From Bacteroidota bacterium (lineage in GTDB: Bacteria; Bacteroidota; Bacteroidia; B-17B0; Aurantibacillaceae), in assembly GCA_025359355.1 (NCBI GenBank), contig JANYGR010000043.1, positions 1 through 5,925 of the forward strand: a stretch of DNA of 5,925 nt, written 5' to 3'. The stretch's first letter is position 1. Each line of letters starts with the position of its first letter. The translations under genes were made by a program, and so were the position numbers. Below the pieces are notes generated by a model. The model had not been told where the DNA came from, ran no database searches, and saw only the letters and a program-made list of their open reading frames with translations. This document shows positions 1 to 5,904 of the stretch, in pieces.

Positions 1-42
1 ACTAATTATAAAATAGAAAAGAAGTATGTTAAAATATTTCAT
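1..42 (-). CDS. 5' fragment of a probable exported or membrane protein, cut by the window edge
   Basis: Reading leftwards from an ATG at 42-40 there are 14 open codons to the window edge, giving MKYFNILLFYFIIS. One Lys near the start followed by an unbroken hydrophobic run is what a signal peptide or first membrane helix looks like. The frame starts 50 nt after the stop of the sigma-factor gene on the same strand, so the two may be co-transcribed. In many bacteria the gene after an ECF sigma gene encodes an anti-sigma factor or another envelope protein, but nothing here identifies the product. In AT-rich DNA a hydrophobic 14-codon stretch can also arise by chance, so this call is tentative. 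Confidence 0.4.
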   Translation of the reverse strand, partial: MKYFNILLFYFIIS

Positions 43-45
43 TTC

Positions 46-53
46 CAAATTTA
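46..53 (-). promoter_or_regulatory. possible -7 box (TAAATTTG) before the left-edge gene
   Basis: On the minus strand, 53-46 reads TAAATTTG, an exact match to the Bacteroidota -7 consensus TAnnTTTG. It lies only 3 nt before the ATG at 42-40, so a transcript from it would start at about the start codon and be nearly leaderless. No good TTTG-like -33 element is present at the usual 19-20 nt; the nearest T-rich stretch (74-71) leaves a 17-nt spacer. It may be a chance match in AT-rich DNA. Confidence 0.2.
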
Positions 54-92
54 CACTTTTTCTAATACAGAAAACGGTTAATGACTTTGAAT

Positions 93-599
93 TTAATTTA
101 AGGAAGCGCCAATTGATTTCATTAAAATTTTTCTTGCCAAAAAAATGCGACTTTTAATTGTTCCTAGTGGCAAGTGCATTTCCTGAGCTATTTCCTCATA
201 CTTATATCCTGTGTAATAGCGCGTGAAAGGAATTTTATATTGATCTTCTAAATTTTCAATTTTACTCATAATATCTTTAGTGGCTATTCGCGATTCACTG
301 TTGTCGTAATAATTATTTTTCCATGCACGAGCCATCGCTACATCAGCATTTGTTTGTAAAATTTGTTTTGTTTTCACAGCGCGCCTGTATGAATTGATAA
401 ATGTATTTTTCATAATGGTAAATAACCATGATTTTAAATTTGTGTTATCTTGAAATTTCTCGCGGTAAGTAATCGCTTTCATAAAAGTATCTTGAACTAA
501 ATCTGAAGCATCATCACTGTTATGAGTCAAGCTCAGCGCAAAATTTTTAAGCGCTTGTCTTTCATTTAAAATGCGGGTGTTAAACTCTATTACTGTCAT
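93..599 (-). CDS. ECF-type RNA polymerase sigma factor (sigma-70 family)
   Basis: The 168-residue protein would direct RNA polymerase core to a specific set of promoters in the cytoplasm. Length and layout fit group 4 (ECF) sigma factors, with region 2 and region 4 only. Region 2 spans about residues 13-75, with the DLVQDTFMKA helix at 33-42 and the KSWLFTIMKNTFINSYRR segment at 56-73, the part that binds core and melts and reads the -10 element. Region 4 spans about 110-163, with a helix-turn-helix (YEEIAQEMHLPLGTIKSRIF) at 134-153 that would read the -35 element. A linker of about 35 residues joins them. The ATG at 599-597 follows an A-rich leader, and no better in-frame start is seen. The regulon and the anti-sigma partner cannot be read from the sequence. 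The upstream repeats at 611-683 suggest regulated, perhaps self-controlled, expression. Confidence 0.93.
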   Translation of the reverse strand: MTVIEFNTRILNERQALKNFALSLTHNSDDASDLVQDTFMKAITYREKFQDNTNLKSWLFTIMKNTFINSYRRAVKTKQILQTNADVAMARAWKNNYYDNSESRIATKDIMSKIENLEDQYKIPFTRYYTGYKYEEIAQEMHLPLGTIKSRIFLARKILMKSIGASLN

Positions 600-610
600 G
601 ATAATGTTTT

Positions 611-683
611 TTGTTTAATTTATTTATACAAATGTTAAACAAAATTAAGTCTTGTTTAATCATTTAACTAATTTATTAAACAA
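611..683. promoter_or_regulatory. four-copy TTGTTTAA/TTAAACAA repeat cluster, candidate operator of the sigma-factor gene
   Basis: TTGTTTAA occurs at 611-618 and 652-659, and its reverse complement TTAAACAA at 635-642 and 676-683. Each direct copy is paired with an inverted copy across exactly 16 nt, and the two pairs repeat with a 41-nt period. The 16-nt interiors are not conserved, so this is not a simple duplication. Three of the four copies extend to TTTTGTTTAA. The cluster begins 12 nt upstream of the sigma-gene ATG and covers its likely promoter. That suggests binding of a dimeric regulator, or repeated promoter elements. The protein that binds is unknown. Confidence 0.5.
640..647 (-). 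promoter_or_regulatory. possible -7 box (TAATTTTG) of the sigma-factor gene
   Basis: On the minus strand, 647-640 reads TAATTTTG, which fits TAnnTTTG, about 40 nt before the sigma-gene ATG. It overlaps the repeat copy at 635-642, so anything bound there should affect its use. No TTG-like -33 box is present at 19-20 nt, which keeps the call weak. An ECF-dependent promoter with a different consensus is equally possible. Confidence 0.25.
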
Positions 684-823
684 AATAATTGAAATTTATA
701 CATATCTTATTGGTTAATAGGTAATTAAATATAATTCAATAAGAGTAATTTTTACAAAAAAGGAACAAAATGAGGTTTTTAATCTTTATTCATAAAATGT
801 GAATACTTCTTGCGAATAAAATC

Positions 824-853
824 TTTTATACATAAAGCATTTAGCTAACTTCG
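824..853 (+). promoter_or_regulatory. possible promoter of lysS
   Basis: TAACTTCG at 846-853 matches the Bacteroidota -7 consensus TAnnTTTG at all but one position. A T-rich TTTT at 824-827 lies 18 nt upstream in the place of the -33 TTTG element. The transcript would begin near 858, giving a short A-rich leader of about 15 nt before the lysS ATG at 873. No T-box, riboswitch or leader-type attenuator was recognised between this site and the gene. Confidence 0.35.
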
Positions 854-872
854 GGCAAAATTAAAACGGTAT

Positions 873-2417
873 ATGTTACAAGAGTTAAGTGAACAAGAAG
901 AGTTAAGAAGAACTAAATTAGCTGAGTTAATAAAACTAGGCATTAATCCCTATCCTGCTGAGGAATTCAAGGTTAATGTAACAGCTCATGATATAAAAGA
1001 AAATTACGAACGCGATAAATTAAATTATAAAGACATTCGTTTTGCTGGGCGCTTGATGAGTGTGCGAGATATGGGTAAGGCTGCATTTGCTGTATTACAG
1101 GATAGTACAGAGCGTATGCAAATTTATATTCGTAGAGATGATATTTGTCCGAACGAAGATGATAAAGTATTATACGATATTGTTTGGAAAAAATTGGTTG
1201 ATTTAGGCGACATCATTGGTATAGAAGGTTATGTGTTTACTACTAAAACAGGCGAAATATCCATACATGCTACTTCATTTAAAATTTTAACAAAAGCATT
1301 AAAGCCATTACCAGTTGTAAAAACAGATGCAGATGGAAACGCCTTTGATGAAGTAACAGACCCTGAATTCCGCTACCGCCAACGTTATGTGGATTTGATT
1401 ATAAACCCAAAAGTTAAAAAAACATTTGAGCAACGTACTCGTATCATGAATACGATTCGTACATTTTTAAATGATGGAGGCGCCTTAGAAGTTGATACAC
1501 CTGTATTGCAATCTATTCCAGGTGGAGCAACAGCTCGTCCCTTTTTAACACATCACAACGCTTTAGATATTCCTTTGTATTTAAGAATTGCTAATGAGTT
1601 ATACCTCAAACGCCTCATTGTTGGCGGGTTTGATTGGGTGTATGAATTCAGTCGTAACTTTCGTAACGAAGGAATGGATAGAACCCATAATCCTGAATTT
1701 ACAATTCTTGAATTTTATGTAGCCTATCGCGATTACTATTGGATGATGAATACAACAGAAACGTTATTAGAAAAAATTGCGACTGATTTACATGGTAAAA
1801 CGGATGTAACGGTTGGAGATAAAACAATTTCATTTGCTGCACCATTCAAGCGTATCACCATCTTCGATGCTATCAAAGAAAACACAGGTATTGACGTCAG
1901 TAAAATGAACGAAGAAGAGTTAAGAGCTGTTTGCAAAACATTGCATTTAGAAATAGACGAAACAATGGGTAAGGCTAAATTAATTGATACAATTTTTGGT
2001 GAAAAATGCGAAGGTAATTACATACAACCAACGTTTATTACTGATTATCCAGTAGAGATGAGCCCATTAACTAAAAAACATCGTACGGAAGAAGGATTGG
2101 TTGAGCGTTTTGAATTAATGATCAACGGAAAAGAAATTGCCAATGCTTATTCTGAATTGAATGATCCTATCGATCAACGTGAGCGTTTTGAAGAACAAGC
2201 AGCGTTGATGGAAAGAGGAGATGATGAAGCCATGTTTATTGATTATGATTTCTTACGCGCATTAGAATATGGCATGCCGCCTACAGCAGGTATCGGTATT
2301 GGTATCGACAGATTATGTATGTTAATGTGTAATCAGCCATCTATTCAAGATGTATTATTATTTCCAACCATGCGACCCGAAGCTAAATTAACTTTAAACG
2401 AAGAAACACATTCATAA
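873..2417 (+). CDS. lysS: lysyl-tRNA synthetase, class II
   Basis: The 514-residue enzyme joins lysine to tRNA-Lys using ATP, in the cytoplasm. An N-terminal OB-fold anticodon-binding domain covers about residues 56-140 (IRFAGRLMSVRDMGKAAF at 55-72). The class II catalytic core follows. Motif 1 lies around 190-210 and ends at Pro210, followed by the LysRS-typical GGATARPF (217-224). Motif 2 is YEFSRNFRNEGMD (257-269), followed by RTHNPEFT. Motif 3 is GIGIGIDR (473-480), ending in the ATP-binding Arg480. EIANAYSELNDP (421-432) and PVEMSPL (393-399) are also LysRS hallmarks. Length is normal for a bacterial LysS, and no key residue appears missing. The short A-rich leader without a strong Shine-Dalgarno site suits the phylum. 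Its stop is 4 nt from the next start, so it probably shares a transcript with the lipoprotein gene. Confidence 0.98.
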   Translation: MLQELSEQEELRRTKLAELIKLGINPYPAEEFKVNVTAHDIKENYERDKLNYKDIRFAGRLMSVRDMGKAAFAVLQDSTERMQIYIRRDDICPNEDDKVLYDIVWKKLVDLGDIIGIEGYVFTTKTGEISIHATSFKILTKALKPLPVVKTDADGNAFDEVTDPEFRYRQRYVDLIINPKVKKTFEQRTRIMNTIRTFLNDGGALEVDTPVLQSIPGGATARPFLTHHNALDIPLYLRIANELYLKRLIVGGFDWVYEFSRNFRNEGMDRTHNPEFTILEFYVAYRDYYWMMNTTETLLEKIATDLHGKTDVTVGDKTISFAAPFKRITIFDAIKENTGIDVSKMNEEELRAVCKTLHLEIDETMGKAKLIDTIFGEKCEGNYIQPTFITDYPVEMSPLTKKHRTEEGLVERFELMINGKEIANAYSELNDPIDQRERFEEQAALMERGDDEAMFIDYDFLRALEYGMPPTAGIGIGIDRLCMLMCNQPSIQDVLLFPTMRPEAKLTLNEETHS

Positions 2418-2421
2418 ATTT

Positions 2422-2958
2422 ATGCGCATAAGCTTATACTATATATTACTTGTTGTTTCGATGGGGTTGGTTGCTTGTTATGAACCTCCAAAAACTGTGG
2501 AAGTAAAAAAAACACGTATTTTTCCAGAATATAATGAGGCATTAGACGAAATCATTCGCTCTAAAGAAGGTGTTATTCGTGGGGTTGACTTAAATAGTAG
2601 AGCCGAATTAATTACAAAAGCAGAAACCAAAGAACCATCGGAGGTGGCGCATGATTATTTATATTTTGAATACACCATCGATAGTGTTACTAATTATTCA
2701 GTAGCTTATAATTTGCAAAAAGATAGTTTGGATGAAGTTGAAGTGCAAATTAATTGCAACGATTTGGATTTAAGCGCCAAGTTATTCTGCGATCTACAAA
2801 CGTATTACGAAAAAAAGTTACCTAACCCAACAGAAGATAAAGGATATATTGTTTACAATTGTTTTGAAGGACAACGTAAACCCTTTGTAGTATCATTAAC
2901 CGATAATAGCACGCCAACAAAGGGTATTATTAATTTGGTTATTTATAGGGATAAATAA
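2422..2958 (+). CDS. small lipoprotein of unknown function
   Basis: This is a 178-residue protein whose family I do not recognise. It starts with a type II signal peptide: Arg2, a hydrophobic stretch at 5-18, and the lipobox LVAC at 16-19, so Cys19 should be lipidated and the mature protein tethered to a membrane, facing the periplasm or cell surface. A short Pro/Lys-rich linker (20-30) leads to a soluble domain of about 140 residues with alternating polar and hydrophobic stretches, suggesting mixed alpha/beta structure. Three more cysteines (112, 123, 147) lie in that domain, so a disulfide is possible. The ATG at 2422 gives a normal signal peptide; Met14 would destroy it. The gene begins 4 nt after the lysS stop, with no room for its own promoter, so translation is probably coupled to lysS. 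A link to lysine or tRNA metabolism is not implied by the sequence. Confidence 0.85.
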   Translation: MRISLYYILLVVSMGLVACYEPPKTVEVKKTRIFPEYNEALDEIIRSKEGVIRGVDLNSRAELITKAETKEPSEVAHDYLYFEYTIDSVTNYSVAYNLQKDSLDEVEVQINCNDLDLSAKLFCDLQTYYEKKLPNPTEDKGYIVYNCFEGQRKPFVVSLTDNSTPTKGIINLVIYRDK

Positions 2959-3050
2959 AATACAGATTTTTTACTATACAAAGCTGCCTATTTTTTGATT
3001 AAAGTGGTCTATTAATCAAGATTTGCATTTAATTCGCAATATCTGTATTT
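2958..3050. repeat. 10-bp inverted repeat enclosing most of the lipoprotein-yidC gap
   Basis: AAATACAGAT at 2958-2967 is the exact reverse complement of ATCTGTATTT at 3041-3050, with 73 nt between. A second perfect 8-bp inverted repeat, TTGATTAA (2995-3002) and TTAATCAA (3012-3019), sits inside with a 9-nt loop. The outer left arm starts at the last base of the lipoprotein stop codon. The right arm contains the proposed -33 box of yidC. The nested hairpin has no T-run after it on the plus strand, so it is not a standard terminator. The structure could be a transcript-end fold, a small mobile-element relic, or chance. Confidence 0.45.
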
Positions 3051-3073
3051 ATTAACAAATCATAGTATATTTG
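3042..3073 (+). promoter_or_regulatory. Bacteroidota-type promoter of yidC
   Basis: TATATTTG at 3066-3073 matches the -7 consensus TAnnTTTG exactly and continues into GCACCC, a context often seen at such promoters. TCTG at 3042-3045 lies 20 nt upstream and differs from the -33 TTTG by one base. Transcription should start near 3078-3080, leaving an A-rich leader of under 20 nt before the ATG at 3097. This is the best promoter in the window and shows that yidC need not depend on lysS transcription. Confidence 0.65.
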
Positions 3074-3096
3074 CACCCAAAAAAATTACCAACATT

Positions 3097-4998
3097 ATGG
3101 ACAAAAAATCGCTTATTGGTTTAGGTTTAATAGCCGTCATATTAATTTCGTGGTTAGCAATTAGCACACCAAGTAAAGAACAAATAGCACGAACTAAACA
3201 AATCAAAGACTCTATTGCATTAGCAACAAAAAATGCAGAAGAATTAGCGCAAGCAAAACCTTTGATTCAAAACGCAAAAAACGATTCTGTTATAGCGCAG
3301 TTACCTGTATTATCAGACTCTTTAAAGCAACTTGCTTTATCAAGTCACTATAAAGATTTTGCAGTGTCTGCTAATGGTAAGGAAGAAATTGTTACCATCG
3401 AAAACCAAAAAATTAAAGCTTATATATCTACTAAAGGTGGTAGCGTACAAAAAGTAGAATTAAAAAACTACCATCGTTATGGCAAAACAGAGCCTTTAAT
3501 TTTATTTGAAAAATCAGATTCAACCTACCAACATTTACAATTCAATGCATTTGCTACAAACACACCTATCGAAACCGATAGTTTTTATTTTAAAGCTTCT
3601 GCTCCTGCAATTACAGTAAATAAAGGGAATTCCGAAACATTAACACTGAAATTAGAAACATCAAATCCAGGAAGTTATATTGAATATACATATACATTGA
3701 AAGATGATGATTATATGTTGGATTACGATGTGAAATTTGAAGGGATGCAAGATATCATTTCGCCTAAAACTAAGTTGATTACATTACATTGGGCGCAAGA
3801 ATTTCCATCACAAGAAAAACACATTGTTAAAGAGCGCGAAGCTGCTACAGCTTATTACAAACAAGTAAAGGAAGGCATTGATAATATTAATGCTCGTAAG
3901 CATGAAGAAGTTCTTTTAAATGACGACAATATCAAGTGGTTATCGTTTAAACAACAATTTTTTAACTCAACATTAATCGCAAATACTGAGTTTAGTAAAG
4001 AAAACAGCGCTGTTAAAACTTCTGAAGATATTGAAGTCAAAACGGTTGTTAAAACCATTGCCGCAAGATTAAGCATCCCCTATAATCATACAGCCTCTGA
4101 AAAATTTGGTATGAAATATTATTTTGGACCAACACATTACAACACATTAAAAAAATACGAATTAGATTTAGAAGACATGATTCCGACAGGATTCAGTGTG
4201 TTTAGTTATATTAATAAATGGATGGTAATACCGTTGTTAAACAGCTTTGATGGCTTAAATGCAGGGATTATCATTTTAATATTAACGCTTATTTTAAAAA
4301 CCATTTTATTTCCCATTGCTTATAAAACCTACATGAGCAGCTCAAAAATGCGTGTGTTGAAACCTGAAGTTGACGAGATCAATGCAAAATATGCGGACAA
4401 TGCTGATCCAATGAAAAAGCAACAAGAGTCTATGTCGCTATACAGAAGAGCAGGAGCAAACCCATTATCAGGCTGTTTACCAATGCTATTGCAGTTTCCC
4501 ATACTAATTGCCTTATTTGCTTTTATTCCAGCATCTATCGAATTACGTCAAAAAGGATTTTTATGGACAGACGATTTATCAACCTACGATTCAATTTATA
4601 ATTTCGGATTTACTGTTTGGGGCTATGGCGATCATATCAGCTTATTTGCTATGTTGATGTTCGTTTCAACCATTATTTACACATGGATGAATCAAGCATT
4701 ATTACAGCCTCAACAAACGAACCAAATGCCAGGCATGAAATACATGATGTATTTAATGCCGGTAATTTTCTTGGCAGTAATGAATAGCTATGCAGCAGGT
4801 TTAAGCTGGTATTATTTCTTAGCAAACATTATTACATTCCTTCAAACTTGGATCATGAAAAAAGTAATTGATGATGGGAAAATAAGAGAAACTTTATTAG
4901 CCAACATGAAAAAACCTGAGAAAAAATCAGGATTTCAAGCGCGTTTAGAAGAAATGGCGAAACAACGTCAGGTATCAGCACCAGCTAAGAAAAAATAA
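3097..4998 (+). CDS. yidC: membrane protein insertase YidC (Oxa1/YidC/Alb3 family)
   Basis: The 633-residue inner-membrane protein inserts and folds membrane proteins, alone or with SecYEG. An N-terminal signal-anchor helix covers about residues 5-23. A charged linker and the large periplasmic beta domain follow (about 95-350; KYYFGPTHYNTLKKYE at 340-355 is typical of its end). The conserved insertase core covers about 365-590. The segment at 388-409 is the groove helix; the cytoplasmic hairpin reads SSKMRVLKPEVDEINAKY (415-432); ANPLSGCLPMLLQFPI (454-469) is the family signature; further helices lie at about 460-478, 513-530, 548-565 and 568-586. The Lys-rich tail (605-633) could help bind ribosomes. 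The groove Arg of E. coli (Arg366) aligns with Lys401 here. The gene has its own promoter and looks complete, of usual length for this phylum. Confidence 0.97.
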   Translation: MDKKSLIGLGLIAVILISWLAISTPSKEQIARTKQIKDSIALATKNAEELAQAKPLIQNAKNDSVIAQLPVLSDSLKQLALSSHYKDFAVSANGKEEIVTIENQKIKAYISTKGGSVQKVELKNYHRYGKTEPLILFEKSDSTYQHLQFNAFATNTPIETDSFYFKASAPAITVNKGNSETLTLKLETSNPGSYIEYTYTLKDDDYMLDYDVKFEGMQDIISPKTKLITLHWAQEFPSQEKHIVKEREAATAYYKQVKEGIDNINARKHEEVLLNDDNIKWLSFKQQFFNSTLIANTEFSKENSAVKTSEDIEVKTVVKTIAARLSIPYNHTASEKFGMKYYFGPTHYNTLKKYELDLEDMIPTGFSVFSYINKWMVIPLLNSFDGLNAGIIILILTLILKTILFPIAYKTYMSSSKMRVLKPEVDEINAKYADNADPMKKQQESMSLYRRAGANPLSGCLPMLLQFPILIALFAFIPASIELRQKGFLWTDDLSTYDSIYNFGFTVWGYGDHISLFAMLMFVSTIIYTWMNQALLQPQQTNQMPGMKYMMYLMPVIFLAVMNSYAAGLSWYYFLANIITFLQTWIMKKVIDDGKIRETLLANMKKPEKKSGFQARLEEMAKQRQVSAPAKKK

Positions 4999-5020
4999 CT
5001 TTTGTTGTAATTATTTTTTT
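4990..5020 (+). terminator. possible weak terminator after yidC
   Basis: The A-tract running into the yidC stop codon (4990-4998, AAAAATAA core) can pair with TTATTTTTT (5011-5019) across a 12-nt loop, and the right arm is itself part of a run of seven T at 5014-5020. The stem is A-U only, so it would be weak and could act as a transcript end only with the U-run. It is the only candidate seen between yidC and xth. Confidence 0.25.
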
Positions 5021-5029
5021 AATTTAGAG

Positions 5030-5059
5030 CTTGTTTAAATTTAGGCAGTTCTAAAATTG
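5030..5059 (+). promoter_or_regulatory. possible promoter upstream of xth
   Basis: TAAAATTG at 5052-5059 matches TAnnTTTG except at one position, and CTTG at 5030-5033 lies 18 nt upstream as a -33-like element. This would leave a leader of about 75-80 nt before the ATG at 5143. The -33 region coincides with another copy of TTGTTTAA (5031-5038), the 8-mer repeated in front of the sigma gene. A promoter closer to the gene was not found. Confidence 0.25.
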
Positions 5060-5142
5060 AAGCGCCCATTATGCTCGTAAAACAAAGAGTAATGAAGGTG
5101 ATAGGCATAACGGGTGATAATAGAAATTAAAAAAATCTAGGT

Positions 5143-5904
5143 ATGAAAATAATTACATATAACGTTAATGGACTACGCGCTGCTATGGGGCATGGGCTAA
5201 TAGACTGGTTAAAATCAGCGAATCCGGATGTGCTTTGTTTACAGGAAATAAAGGCAACGCCTGAGCAAATTAATGTTAAGGAATTTGAAGATTTAGGCTA
5301 TCATCTAAGCTGGTATCCCGCTCAAAAAAAAGGATATAGTGGCGTGGCTATTTTTAGTAAAGAAAAGCCTAAATATATCGAGTATGGCTGCGGTATTGAA
5401 GCGTATGATTTTGAAGGCAGAATTATTCGAGCTGATTTTGAGCATTGTTCTGTTATGAGTGTATACCACCCTAGTGGGAGTAATGAAGATAGGCAAGGGT
5501 TTAAAATGCAATGGTTGTCTGATTTTCAAAACTACATCAATGATTTGAAAACTAAAATCCCGAATTTAGTTTTGTGTGGAGATTACAATATTTGTCACAA
5601 AGCAATTGATATACATAACCCAAAAGCAAATGCTAATACATCTGGTTTTTTGCCCGAAGAACGTGAGTGGATGGAACAATTTATGCAATCCGGTTTTACA
5701 GATTCTTTCAGGCATTTCAATCAAGAACCCCATCAATACAGCTGGTGGAGTTACCGTGCCGGTTCACGTGGGAAGAATTTAGGTTGGCGAATTGACTATA
5801 ACTTAACAGCTAATCACCTAGATAAACACTTAAAACGCTCCGTTATTTTACCAGATGCAGTTCATAGTGATCACTGCCCTGTTTTATTAGAATTACAATT
5901 TTAA
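5143..5904 (+). CDS. xth: exodeoxyribonuclease III / AP endonuclease (Xth family)
   Basis: The 253-residue cytoplasmic DNA-repair enzyme should cut the backbone 5' of abasic sites and remove nucleotides or blocked ends from 3' termini, using a divalent metal. It is one endonuclease/exonuclease/phosphatase domain with all expected catalytic positions: Asn7 in YNVNG, metal ligand Glu35 in LQEIK, Tyr108 in SVYHPSGS, Asp147 and Asn149 in GDYNI, Asp218 in WRIDYNL, and the Asp243-His244 pair in the final SDHCPVLLEL. The WWSYR..SR..N.GWRIDY block (201-219) is characteristic of the ExoIII/ExoA branch. Length matches the family and the protein ends right after the last motif, so it is complete. It stands alone 144 nt after yidC and probably has its own promoter. 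SOS or oxidative-stress control cannot be judged from the sequence. Confidence 0.96.
   Translation: MKIITYNVNGLRAAMGHGLIDWLKSANPDVLCLQEIKATPEQINVKEFEDLGYHLSWYPAQKKGYSGVAIFSKEKPKYIEYGCGIEAYDFEGRIIRADFEHCSVMSVYHPSGSNEDRQGFKMQWLSDFQNYINDLKTKIPNLVLCGDYNICHKAIDIHNPKANANTSGFLPEEREWMEQFMQSGFTDSFRHFNQEPHQYSWWSYRAGSRGKNLGWRIDYNLTANHLDKHLKRSVILPDAVHSDHCPVLLELQF

Noticed and set aside
785..820. 7-bp inverted repeat TTTATTC/GAATAAA before lysS as a T-box or riboswitch
   Set aside because: The arms are AT-only with a 22-nt loop, compete with other weak pairings, and none of the conserved T-box or lysine-riboswitch elements is visible.
600..872. Insertion sequence or CRISPR-like array suggested by repeated 8-mers
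   Set aside because: The repeats are short half-sites with spacers of unequal length (16 and 9 nt) and no transposase or cas gene is nearby; an operator-like cluster fits better.
1736..1936. 66-codon open frame on the minus strand inside lysS
   Set aside because: It lies opposite conserved LysRS coding sequence, has no recognisable domain, and no start context of its own; it is a shadow of lysS.
2995..3019. 8-bp hairpin as a rho-independent terminator of the lysS transcript
   Set aside because: The T-run (2991-2996) precedes the stem on the plus strand instead of following it, and no T-run follows on the minus strand either.
3855..4076. 73-codon open frame on the minus strand inside yidC
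   Set aside because: It is opposite the periplasmic-domain coding region of YidC, and its low-complexity Leu/Ser-rich product is what antisense AT-rich coding DNA gives.
5305..5782. Two further open frames (5305-5529 minus, 5576-5782 plus) inside xth
   Set aside because: Both overlap the catalytic core of xth in other frames and show no domain or signal features.
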